Below are positions 9,058-15,430 of a stretch of DNA of 15,722 bases, one piece after another. The position numbers and the translations under genes are program-made. Below the pieces are notes generated by a model that was given only the letters and a program-made list of their open reading frames with translations, had not been told where the DNA came from and searched no databases. Each line of letters starts with the position of its first letter. The stretch's first letter is position 1. Source of the DNA: Lysobacterales bacterium UBA5700 (lineage in GTDB: Bacteria > Pseudomonadota > Gammaproteobacteria > Xanthomonadales > Xanthomonadaceae); contig DIHI01000141.1 in assembly GCA_002420085.1 (NCBI GenBank), positions 1-15,722 on the forward strand. Reading direction: 5' to 3'.

Positions 9058-9926
9058 GCGCCCCGCCCCTGCAACTGACCGTGGTCAGCGGCCTGTCCGG
9101 CTCGGGCAAGACGGTGGCCCTGCACACCCTCGAAGACCTCGACTACGACTGTGTCGACAACCTGCCGGCCGCCCTGCTGCCGCCGTTCGTGCGGCTGGCG
9201 GCCTCAGTGCCACGGGTGCGACAGGGTCTGGCGGTCGCCATCGATGCCCGCAATCTCGGCAGTGAACCAGCCCGGTTGCCACACTGGCTGTCCGCCGCCG
9301 CCGCCGAAGGTGCCGAACCGAGCGTGATCTTCTTCGACACCCGCGACGAAGTGCTGATCAAGCGTTTCAGCGAAACCCGTCGCAAGCACCCGCTCAGTCA
9401 CGACGGCTCGGCCCTGGCCGAAGCGATCGCCTGCGAGCGCAACCTGCTGGCACCGCTGCGGGCGATTTCCGACCGGATCATCGACACCAGCGATCTCAAT
9501 GTCCACCAGCTCCGGCGGCTGGTGGTCACCGAACTCGGTCTGGTCCGTCAGGCCGGCCTGTCGATCCTGTTCGAGTCGTTCGCCTACAAACACGGCATCC
9601 CCGGCGATGCCGATTTCGTGTTCGACACCCGCTGCCTGCCCAACCCGCACTGGCGGGCCGAGTTGCGGCCTTTGTCCGGCCGTGACGAGCCGGTCCGCAC
9701 ACACCTGGACGGCATTCCGGAAGTGCGCGACTTCGCACGCGAGATCGCCGCTCTGCTCGACACCTGGCTGCCCCGCTTCGAGGGCGGAACCCGCAGCTAT
9801 GTCACGGTCGCATTCGGGTGTACCGGCGGTCGGCACCGCTCGGTCTACATGGCCGAAAAGATGGCCGAACACGTCCGCAGTCGCGGCCATGAACAGGCCG
9901 TGTGCTTTCATCGCGAACTGGAATGA
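9054..9926 (+). CDS. rapZ: RapZ/YvcJ-family nucleotide-binding protein (RNase adapter RapZ)
   Basis: In E. coli, RapZ delivers the sRNA GlmZ to RNase E and thereby sets glucosamine-6-phosphate synthase levels; YvcJ homologues bind and hydrolyse GTP/ATP. The 290-residue protein has Walker A GLSGSGKT (13-20), [36 protein letters not shown] (173-183) and the C-terminal domain with [14 protein letters not shown] (255-268). The start is a GTG overlapping the hprK stop. Oddly, the protein ends in HRELE: compared with the E. coli protein as I recall it, Lys270 is replaced by His and the basic KRK tail is missing, though these residues mediate RNA binding there. So the RNA-adapter role is uncertain, while the family assignment is firm. 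It is followed by a 115-nt gap with a strong hairpin. Confidence 0.94.
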   Translation: MSAPPLQLTVVSGLSGSGKTVALHTLEDLDYDCVDNLPAALLPPFVRLAASVPRVRQGLAVAIDARNLGSEPARLPHWLSAAAAEGAEPSVIFFDTRDEVLIKRFSETRRKHPLSHDGSALAEAIACERNLLAPLRAISDRIIDTSDLNVHQLRRLVVTELGLVRQAGLSILFESFAYKHGIPGDADFVFDTRCLPNPHWRAELRPLSGRDEPVRTHLDGIPEVRDFAREIAALLDTWLPRFEGGTRSYVTVAFGCTGGRHRSVYMAEKMAEHVRSRGHEQAVCFHRELE

Positions 9927-9933
9927 ACACCGT

Positions 9934-9967
9934 CCGGTTCGTCTCGATCCATCCGGTTTCGATCCAT
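9934..9967 (+). repeat. Short imperfect tandem repeat after rapZ
   Basis: CCGGTT followed by TCGATCCAT occurs twice. In the first copy four bases separate the two words (9934-9952); in the second none do (9953-9967). The array directly precedes the hairpin at 9969-9992. Its role is unknown. Confidence 0.6.
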
Positions 9968-9968
9968 T

Positions 9969-9992
9969 CCGCCTCGGCCCGCGCCGAGGCGG
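9969..9992 (+). other. Strong hairpin in the rapZ-EIIA gap
   Basis: CCGCCTCGGC and GCCGAGGCGG form a perfect 10-bp GC-rich stem with a CCGC loop. No T-run follows on either strand, so it is not a standard intrinsic terminator. It may act as an RNA stabiliser or processing site that sets the ratio of rapZ to downstream PTS message. Confidence 0.55.
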
Positions 9993-10041
9993 CCTGCACC
10001 GACTCGTCCTGCGCCACCAACCCGCGTCCGAGACCACGACC

Positions 10042-10434
10042 ATGAGCGTCGGCATTCTCCTGGTTACCCACCCCGGCATCGGTCTGGCCATCCGTGCGGT
10101 CGCCGAACGTACCCTGGGCCGCTTGCCGCTGACCGTCGAGCTGTTCGAGGTCGCTTTCGACAGCGATCCCACGATCGCCCTGCCACTGGCCAGCAGCAGC
10201 CTGCGCCGGGCCGACACCGGGGATGGTGTACTGATCCTGACCGATGCCTACGGTGCCTCGCCCAGCAATCTGGCACACCGGCTCGGTCAGCTCGGCACGT
10301 CGGTGCAGCGGGTCTCCGGGCTGAACCTGCCGATGCTGCTGCGGACCCTCAACTACGCCGAACTGCCACTCGACGAACTGGCCCGGATCGCTGCCTGTGG
10401 CGGTCGCAACGGAATCGTTGCCGACGATGCCTGA
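10042..10434 (+). CDS. Mannose-family PTS EIIA domain protein
   Basis: This is a free-standing EIIA of the mannose/sorbose family, a cytoplasmic phosphoacceptor from HPr. The 130-residue protein has the active-site His10 in ILLVTHPGIG, the GVLILTDAYGASPSN segment (62-76) with Asp68, which in the E. coli mannose EIIA assists the histidine, and VSGLNLPMLLRTL (91-103). The ATG at 10042 gives the usual N-terminus; the frame is open far upstream but that part is antisense-type noise over rapZ. No EIIB, EIIC or EIID is encoded nearby, so a regulatory role is more likely than mannose uptake. It overlaps ptsH by 8 nt. Gene names used for such proteins vary (ptsA, manX-like), so I give none. Confidence 0.93.
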   Translation: MSVGILLVTHPGIGLAIRAVAERTLGRLPLTVELFEVAFDSDPTIALPLASSSLRRADTGDGVLILTDAYGASPSNLAHRLGQLGTSVQRVSGLNLPMLLRTLNYAELPLDELARIAACGGRNGIVADDA

Positions 10435-10699
10435 GCAGCGCTTCCTGATCGGCAATCGGCTCGGACTGCACGCCCGAGCGGCGGCCAAACTGGTGCAGAC
10501 GCTGTCGGCCTTCTCGGCCGAAGCGACCATCGAGGCCGGCTCGCGCCGGGTCAACGGCAAGAGCATCATGGGCGTGATGCTGCTGGCGGCAGCACCCGGC
10601 AGCGAGATCCGGGTGCGCACCGACGGTGCCGATGCCGAACTGGCGCTGGCTGCGGTTGCCGATCTTATCGGCCGTCACTTCGACGAGGAGCCGATGTGA
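10427..10699 (+). CDS. ptsH: Phosphocarrier protein HPr
   Basis: HPr carries phosphate from EI to EIIA proteins in the cytoplasm. The 90-residue protein has the catalytic His15 in NRLGLHARAAAKLV, where EI phosphorylates it, and Ser46 in RRVNGKSIMGVMLLAA, the site used by HprK. Both sites are intact, which fits the hprK gene upstream. The ATG at 10427 was chosen because it places His15 and Ser46 at their canonical positions; a longer frame from 10397 adds ten residues with no family match. Its start overlaps the EIIA gene by 8 nt and its stop overlaps the ptsI GTG start by 4 nt. It could equally be called NPr-like, since the partners seen here are regulatory EIIA proteins. Confidence 0.95.
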   Translation: MPEQRFLIGNRLGLHARAAAKLVQTLSAFSAEATIEAGSRRVNGKSIMGVMLLAAAPGSEIRVRTDGADAELALAAVADLIGRHFDEEPM

Positions 10700-12420
10700 G
10701 AATCGTGATCAGTGGCCAGGGCGCCTCACGCGGCACCGCGCTCGGCCGGGCGCTGGTTCGCCAGGCCCAGGCGCTGGACACCACCGAGCAGCGGATCGAG
10801 GTCGAGCACCTCGACGCCGAACTCGACCGTCTCGATCGCGCGATGACCGAGGCCCGCGACGAACTGCACCAGCTTCGCGATCGCCTGCACGGCGCACTCG
10901 CCCAGGAGATCGGCGACTTCCTCGACCTCCATGCCCTGATCCTCGACGACCCTGAACTGCGTCAGGGCATCGAATCCCTGGTCCGGGACGGCCGATTCAG
11001 CGCCGAATATGCACTGCGCTTGCAGCACGACCGGCTGGCGGCGGTGTTCGACGCCATGGACGACCCCTATTTCCGCAGCCGCCGCGAAGACCTCGATCAC
11101 GTCATCGGTCGGGTCCAGACCGCCCTGCACCGACAGCAGGTCAGCCTGCCCAGCGAGGCCCGAGGCGAAATCCTGGTCGCCCACTCGGTGGCGCCAGCGG
11201 AACTGGCGCAACTGCAAAGCCGTGGCGTGGTGGCGGTGATCGCCGATGCCGGCAGCGCCCTTTCACACAGTGCCATCCTGGCCCGCAGCCTGCACATTCC
11301 GCTGGTGTTGAGCGGCGGCGAGGCACTCAAGCGGATCGCCGACGGTGACGTGTTGATGCTCGACGGCAGCACCGGTGAGATCGTGATCGATCCCGATCGC
11401 GACGACCTGCGCCGCTACCGTGCATCGGTTCGTGACAGCGCCCGAGAACGACGTCGGCTCGGCCGGCTGCGCCGAGCCCCCAGCCAGACCCGTGACGGAC
11501 GTCGGATCGCCCTGCTCGCCAATGCCGAATCGGCCGCCGATGTCGAACAGGCCCACCGTCTCGGTGCCGATGGCATCGGCCTGTATCGCACCGAATTCCT
11601 GTTCCTCCAGCGGGGAACACCGCCGGACGAGGATGAGCAATTCGCTGTCTACCGCGATCTCGCCCTGGCGATGGACGGCCGACCGGTCACCATCCGAACC
11701 CTCGATCTCGGCGCCGACAAGGCCGACAGTGCTGGCCTGGCACTGGCCAGCGAGCCCAACCCGGCGCTCGGCCTGCGCGGCGTGCGCCTGTCGCTGGCCA
11801 GACCACATCTGTTTCATGCCCAGTTGCGCGCCCTGCTGCGGGCCAGTGAATACGGCCGGATCGGCATTCTGCTGCCGATGGTCAGCCGACGCGAGGAACT
11901 GGTCGCTGCACGGGCCGCACTCGAAGCCGCCCGGCTCAGCCTGCGAGCCGATGGCTTCGGCGAGATCCCGACCCCCCGGTTCGGAGCGATGATCGAGGTG
12001 CCGGCGGCGGCTCTGGCCGTGTCCGGCATGCGCGACCTGCTCGATTTCGTCGCCATCGGCACCAATGATCTGGTCCAGTACCTGCTGGCCGCCGACCGCA
12101 ACCACCCGGCGCTGGGCGATCTGTATTCACCGCTGCACCCGGCCCTGATTCGGCTGCTGGCCGATATCCTGCGCTATGGTCGGGAGGCAGGTCTGGCTGT
12201 CAGCGTCTGCGGCGAGATCGCCGGCGACCCGGCCCTGGTGCCGCTGCTGATCGCACTCGGACTGGACGCCTTCAGCCTGCATCCGGCCACCCTGCTGGAA
12301 GTGCGCGAAGCCCTGGCCGGCTGCGACTGGACTCGACTGCGGCGACGCGCCCGAACGCTGGTCCAGGCCCGCGATCAGGATGCCATCGCCCGCTGGTTGA
12401 ACCGCGCCAGCACCTGCTGA
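10696..12420 (+). CDS. ptsI: Phosphoenolpyruvate-protein phosphotransferase (PTS enzyme I)
   Basis: Enzyme I takes phosphate from phosphoenolpyruvate and passes it to HPr, the entry point of the relay. The 574-residue protein has the HPr-binding helical domain (about 20-145), the swivelling domain with the phosphorylated His191 in LSHSAILARS, and the PEP-binding barrel. The barrel motifs are LYRTEFLF (Arg298), TIRTLDLGADK (Arg334), MIEVPAAAL, IGTNDLVQYLLAADR (455-469) and the catalytic Cys505 in VSVCGEIAGD. It lacks the N-terminal GAF domain of EI-Ntr (PtsP), so it is the sugar-type EI. The GTG start overlaps the HPr stop. It closes the PTS operon and converges on the lipoprotein gene with only 18 nt between the two stop codons, in which no T-run terminator is visible. 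Confidence 0.96.
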   Translation: MRIVISGQGASRGTALGRALVRQAQALDTTEQRIEVEHLDAELDRLDRAMTEARDELHQLRDRLHGALAQEIGDFLDLHALILDDPELRQGIESLVRDGRFSAEYALRLQHDRLAAVFDAMDDPYFRSRREDLDHVIGRVQTALHRQQVSLPSEARGEILVAHSVAPAELAQLQSRGVVAVIADAGSALSHSAILARSLHIPLVLSGGEALKRIADGDVLMLDGSTGEIVIDPDRDDLRRYRASVRDSARERRRLGRLRRAPSQTRDGRRIALLANAESAADVEQAHRLGADGIGLYRTEFLFLQRGTPPDEDEQFAVYRDLALAMDGRPVTIRTLDLGADKADSAGLALASEPNPALGLRGVRLSLARPHLFHAQLRALLRASEYGRIGILLPMVSRREELVAARAALEAARLSLRADGFGEIPTPRFGAMIEVPAAALAVSGMRDLLDFVAIGTNDLVQYLLAADRNHPALGDLYSPLHPALIRLLADILRYGREAGLAVSVCGEIAGDPALVPLLIALGLDAFSLHPATLLEVREALAGCDWTRLRRRARTLVQARDQDAIARWLNRASTC

Positions 12421-12438
12421 AACGTCCGCTTGCGCGAT

Positions 12439-12825
12439 TCAGCCGCAGCGTTCCGGCCCGGCCCGCTGCGCGCCGAGCATCCGACCGCTGCGGCGGTCGA
12501 TCAGAAGGAACCAGGTGCCACGCCGTACCCAGGGCCCGGTCTCGGCACTGCCGACCGGATCGTTGCTGCGTGCCAGCAGACCGCCATCGACGCTGCCGAC
12601 CCGAATTTCCAGGCGGGTCTTGCGCGGCGGATCGTCCAGCCGCCAGTCCAAGCGTGCCTGGTAGACCGTCTCCGGCTCGCAATCGCGTGCCGCTGATGGC
12701 GTGATGCTGAAGGCCACGCCAGGCAGGGTGAACGGATGCTCGGGCAGCGCAGGTGGCGATGATGACCCACACCCTGCCAGGACGCCGACCAGCGTCAGCG
12801 ACAAGATCAGCAAGAGGATGCGCAT
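12439..12825 (-). CDS. Small putative lipoprotein of unknown function
   Basis: I do not recognise a named family. The 128-residue protein has an N-terminal hydrophobic stretch (MRILLLILSLTLVGV) ending in the lipobox LAGC, with Cys19 as the predicted lipidated residue, then a Ser/Pro-rich linker. The mature part has strand-like alternating residues (QARLDWRLDD, TRLEIRVGSV) and a conserved-looking block TGPWVRRGTWFLLIDRRSGRML, which suggests a small beta-sandwich. Cys49 and Cys127 could form a disulfide in the periplasm. I chose the ATG at 12823-12825 because GAGGA stands about 8 nt upstream; an in-frame ATG 15 nt further upstream lacks one. It converges on ptsI. Residue 20 is Gly rather than Asp, so retention in the inner membrane by the +2 rule is not predicted and sorting to the outer membrane is more likely. 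Confidence 0.75.
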   Translation of the reverse strand: MRILLLILSLTLVGVLAGCGSSSPPALPEHPFTLPGVAFSITPSAARDCEPETVYQARLDWRLDDPPRKTRLEIRVGSVDGGLLARSNDPVGSAETGPWVRRGTWFLLIDRRSGRMLGAQRAGPERCG

Positions 12826-12850
12826 GCCGGATTTCCTCATGGACGGAATC

Positions 12851-12891
12851 GAAAGAAAAAACGAACACGGGCGATGGCTGACCATCGCCCG
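12851..12891 (-). terminator. Hairpin plus T-tract in the lipoprotein leader
   Basis: On the minus strand, a perfect 10-bp stem (CGGGCGATGG/CCATCGCCCG, 12868-12891, 4-nt loop) is followed by GTGTTCG and then TTTTTTCTTTC. The T-run starts about seven bases after the stem, which is later than in a standard intrinsic terminator. It points towards the lipoprotein start and sits 26 nt before it. It could be an attenuator or the end of a transcript from the mgtE upstream region. Confidence 0.5.
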
Positions 12892-13078
12892 CACGCCACC
12901 ACTCGGACCGATCCGCGATGCCATGCCGGGCTGGTCATCGTAACGGCCAACCCGGACAATAGCAGCGCGGACTCGCGACCTGCGCCAGTCCGCCCCGGAA
13001 TGATACCGTAGCCACCGATGCTGCTCCGCAACAGCGCGAACGGCACCGGTCAACCGCCCCCCACCTTTCTGGAGTCCC

Positions 13079-14440
13079 ATGGCCGACGCCACTCGCCAGG
13101 ATCGGACCGCCCAGCAGCTTCGCGTGCTGTCGCAGGCGCTCGACAGCGGCCGACTGGGGCCAGTCCGGCGGCTGGTCAATACCCTGTCGCCGGCCGAGAT
13201 CGGCAACCTGCTCGAATCCCTGCCACCGGGCAAGCGCGGCATCGTCTGGAGTCTGGTCGATCCCGAGGATGACGGCGAAGTCCTGCTGCATGTCGGCGAT
13301 GAGGTGCGCGAGGGCTTGCTGGCGGACATGGATCCGGACGAAATCGTCGCCGCCGCCGAGAGTCTGGACATCGACGATCTCGCCGAACTGCTCGAAGACC
13401 TGCCGGAAGCGGTCACCGAGCAGGTGCTCAAGGCCATGGACCGGGAGAATCGCGAGCGGCTGGAACAGGTGTTGTCCTACCCCGAGGACAGCGCCGGTCG
13501 CCTGATGAACCCGGATGTCATCACCGTGCGCGGCGATGTGACGGTCGATGTGGTGCTGCGCTACCTGCGCCTGCGCGGCGAACTGCCCGAACATACCGAC
13601 CATCTGTATGTGGTCAGCCGACGTCACCAGTACCTGGGTCGGTTGTCGCTCGGCGCCCTGCTGACCCACGAGCCGAACACTCCAATCAACGAACTGCTCG
13701 ACAACGCGCAGCCGGCCATCGATGTCGATGAATCGGCCGACGAAGTGGCACGCCAGTTTTCCGACCACGACTGGATCAGCGCACCGGTGGTGGACGACAA
13801 CAACATCCTGCTCGGTCGGATCACCATCGACGACGTGGTCGATATCATCCGCGAACAGGCCGAGCATCAAGTGCTGGGCGCCGCCGGTCTCGACGAGGAT
13901 GCCGACCTGTTCAGCCCGGTCGCCCGATCCGCCCGGCGCCGGGCATTCTGGCTTGGCATCAACCTGGCGACCGCCTTCTTGGCGTCCTGGGTGATCGGCC
14001 GGTTCGAGGACGCGCTGGAAAAAGTCGTGGCCTTGGCCGTGCTGATGCCGGTGGTGGCGAGCATGGGCGGCATCGCCGGAACCCAGACCCTGACCCTGAT
14101 GGTGCGTGGCCTCGCGCTCGGCCAGGTCGGGTTCGGCAATCTGCGTGCCCTGCTGGCCAAGGAAGTCCTGGTCGGCCTGGTCAATGGTCTGGTCTGGGCG
14201 GCCGTGGTCGGCCTGGTCGCCGCGCTCTGGTTTCAGGATGCTTGGCTGGGCGGGGTGATCGCCGCCGCGATGGCGATCAACCTGTTCGTCGCTGCGCTGG
14301 CCGGTGTGCTGGTGCCACTGGCCCTGCGCCGAATGCGGATCGATCCGGCCCTGGCCGGAGGGGTGATTCTCACCACCGTCACCGACGTGGTCGGCTTCAT
14401 GAGTTTCCTCGGCCTGGGCACCCTGCTCCTGCTGGGCTGA
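13079..14440 (+). CDS. mgtE: Magnesium transporter MgtE
   Basis: MgtE is a homodimeric Mg2+ channel of the inner membrane gated by its own cytoplasmic domains. The 453-residue protein has a helical N domain (about 35-135), two CBS domains (about 140-195 and 205-260), a connecting helix, and about five membrane segments from residue 290 on. The first pore-lining region PVVASMGGIAGTQTLTL (324-340) and the last segment with TTVTDVVGF, including Asp436 at the position of the ion-binding Asp432 of Thermus MgtE, are both present. The N domain is rich in acidic residues that sense Mg2+ in characterised members. The ATG at 13079 follows a GGAG four bases upstream. I looked for a Mg2+ riboswitch in the 253-nt upstream gap and saw none. 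It converges on tsaB. Confidence 0.96.
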   Translation: MADATRQDRTAQQLRVLSQALDSGRLGPVRRLVNTLSPAEIGNLLESLPPGKRGIVWSLVDPEDDGEVLLHVGDEVREGLLADMDPDEIVAAAESLDIDDLAELLEDLPEAVTEQVLKAMDRENRERLEQVLSYPEDSAGRLMNPDVITVRGDVTVDVVLRYLRLRGELPEHTDHLYVVSRRHQYLGRLSLGALLTHEPNTPINELLDNAQPAIDVDESADEVARQFSDHDWISAPVVDDNNILLGRITIDDVVDIIREQAEHQVLGAAGLDEDADLFSPVARSARRRAFWLGINLATAFLASWVIGRFEDALEKVVALAVLMPVVASMGGIAGTQTLTLMVRGLALGQVGFGNLRALLAKEVLVGLVNGLVWAAVVGLVAALWFQDAWLGGVIAAAMAINLFVAALAGVLVPLALRRMRIDPALAGGVILTTVTDVVGFMSFLGLGTLLLLG

Positions 14441-14441
14441 A

Positions 14442-14463
14442 GCCGAACCGGTTCGGCCCGAAC
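14442..14463. terminator. Inverted repeats between convergent mgtE and tsaB
   Basis: GCCGAACCGGTTCGGC (14442-14457) is a perfect 16-base palindrome directly after the mgtE stop. An overlapping pair GTTCGG/CCGAAC (14451-14463) offers a second hairpin. There is no T-run, so it is only a possible bidirectional terminator or a protein-binding site. Confidence 0.4.
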
Positions 14464-14465
14464 GC

Positions 14466-15149
14466 TCAGCCGCCTGACCGCGCCACCCGCTGCTCGCTCA
14501 GGGTCAGGGCCACGCGATCGCGCAGATAGGCCGGCTCGACCGCCTCCGGCGCCCACGATGGCCACTCGCCGCTCGCTGCCAGGGTGGCAACCGCCCGAGC
14601 GCTGGGCCAGACCGTCGCGTCGAAATCGCGCAGCCACGTGGGCGGTCGATCGAGCTTGGCCAGAATGCCGACCCCGGAACCAACCCCGAACCAATCGGTC
14701 GCCTCGGGCGGGCAGACCGCCTCCGGTGCGGCCAGCCATTCATCACCGAGACGGCGCGGAATGCCATCCTCACCACGGATGAACGCGCCGCAATACAGCT
14801 CACCCATGCGCGCATCCAATGCTGCCAGCACCCGTCCTGGCGGCGCCTGCCAGGCCAGCGCCGCCAGGGTCGAGACGGCGATCAGGGGAACCCCCAGACC
14901 CAGGGCCATGCCCTGTCCGAGCGCCACCGCCAGGCGCACCCCGGTAAACGCTCCCGGCCCACAGCCGACCGCGATCGCATCCAGATCGGCGCGCACCAGG
15001 CCAGCCTCATCAAGCAGGGCATCGGCCCAGGGCAACACGCGGCGCGCATGCTCGCGCGGAGCAGAAACCGTCCGCTCGCGCAGATCACCATCCAGCCACA
15101 GCGCCACCGAGCACTGTTCCGTCGCGGTTTCGATGGCCAGGATTTTCAT
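14466..15149 (-). CDS. tsaB: tRNA threonylcarbamoyladenosine biosynthesis protein TsaB
   Basis: TsaB is the scaffold partner of TsaD in making the universal t6A modification at position 37 of ANN-decoding tRNAs. The 227-residue protein has the ASKHA-type N-terminus MKILAIETATEQCSVAL, the hallmark GPGAFTGVR (64-72) followed by LGQGMALGLGVPLIAVSTL, the LDARMGELYCG segment and a typical C-terminal PEAVEPAYLRD. It lacks the metal-binding histidines of TsaD, which separates the two paralogues. The ATG is at 15147-15149 with only a weak GTGGG upstream. It converges on mgtE with 25 nt between them. An 8-bp tandem repeat and a strong same-strand terminator lie just upstream, so tsaB must start its own transcript downstream of, or read through, that terminator. 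Confidence 0.95.
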   Translation of the reverse strand: MKILAIETATEQCSVALWLDGDLRERTVSAPREHARRVLPWADALLDEAGLVRADLDAIAVGCGPGAFTGVRLAVALGQGMALGLGVPLIAVSTLAALAWQAPPGRVLAALDARMGELYCGAFIRGEDGIPRRLGDEWLAAPEAVCPPEATDWFGVGSGVGILAKLDRPPTWLRDFDATVWPSARAVATLAASGEWPSWAPEAVEPAYLRDRVALTLSEQRVARSGG

Positions 15150-15167
15150 GTCACACCCACTGTCTCA

Positions 15168-15183
15168 ATTTGAACATTTGAAC
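15168..15183 (+). repeat. ATTTGAAC tandem duplication in the tsaB leader
   Basis: Two exact copies of ATTTGAAC are joined head to tail (15168-15175 and 15176-15183), immediately after the T-run of the terminator in the minus-strand direction and 18 nt before the tsaB start. They may be an operator, part of a promoter, or a chance duplication. Confidence 0.7.
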
Positions 15184-15185
15184 AC

Positions 15186-15225
15186 AAAAAACCCTGTTCC
15201 GGTCTGAAAACGACCGGAACAGGGT
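15186..15225 (-). terminator. Strong Rho-independent terminator (minus strand)
   Basis: Arms ACCCTGTTCCGGTC (15191-15204) and GACCGGAACAGGGT (15212-15225) pair perfectly over 14 bp with a 7-nt loop. On the minus strand the stem runs into six consecutive T (15191-15186, one of them paired). It ends a transcript coming from the right: either the secreted-protein gene or the small RNA proposed at 15186-15277. Confidence 0.88.
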
Positions 15226-15277
15226 ACCGTCTGCGATCGGCGACAGCCGTGTCCGCATAAACGCGGACACCTTCACG
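15186..15277 (-). ncRNA. Candidate small RNA or 3'UTR-derived RNA
   Basis: Read on the minus strand, an extended -10 (TGGTACACT) is followed by about 92 nt. These contain an 8-bp hairpin GTGTCCGC/GCGGACAC with a 6-nt loop (15249-15270), a short linker, and the 14-bp terminator with a U-tract. No protein frame fits this unit: the only frame across it runs through both stems. The layout of a promoter-like box, one hairpin and a terminator resembles a typical bacterial sRNA. I match it to no known family. It could instead be the processed 3' end of the secreted-protein mRNA, whose stop lies about 150 nt upstream of the proposed start. Confidence 0.45.
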
Positions 15278-15283
15278 GAAGCG

Positions 15284-15289
15284 AGTGTA
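15284..15289 (-). promoter_or_regulatory. Candidate extended -10 for the small RNA
   Basis: TACACT on the minus strand is preceded by TGG, giving the TGnTAnnnT pattern of an extended -10. No good -35 is seen at 16-18 nt spacing, as is usual for extended -10 promoters. The predicted start lies near 15277. Confidence 0.4.
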
Positions 15290-15380
15290 CCACCATTGAC
15301 TGAGCCGAATAGGGCGATCGATCGATGTGAAGATACCGAACGATCACCAGAGTCAGCCAGAACAGATACGAACGGATTGT

Positions 15381-15415
15381 ATTGCTTCCGATACTGTTTC
15401 CGGTATGACAGCAAT
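15381..15415 (-). other. Imperfect hairpin downstream of the secreted-protein gene
   Basis: ATTGCT/AGCAAT (15381-15386 and 15410-15415) with an inner ATAC/GTAT pair form a bulged stem-loop 15 nt past the stop codon of the minus-strand gene. No T-run follows, so termination here is unlikely without help. Confidence 0.3.
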
Positions 15416-15430
15416 CAAGCTGATCTGGTC

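Noticed and set aside
12416..12443. GCTGAA/TTCAGC inverted repeat across the ptsI and lipoprotein stop codons as a bidirectional terminator
   Set aside because: Only six base pairs with a 16-nt loop and no T-run on either side.
12892..13078. Mg2+ riboswitch upstream of mgtE
   Set aside because: I saw no multi-helix pattern or leader terminator on the plus strand; the only strong hairpin nearby has its T-tract on the minus strand.
15151..15414. 87-codon minus-strand frame upstream of tsaB
   Set aside because: It runs through the 14-bp terminator and the 8-bp hairpin and ends at the tsaB start; structured RNA explains the region better.
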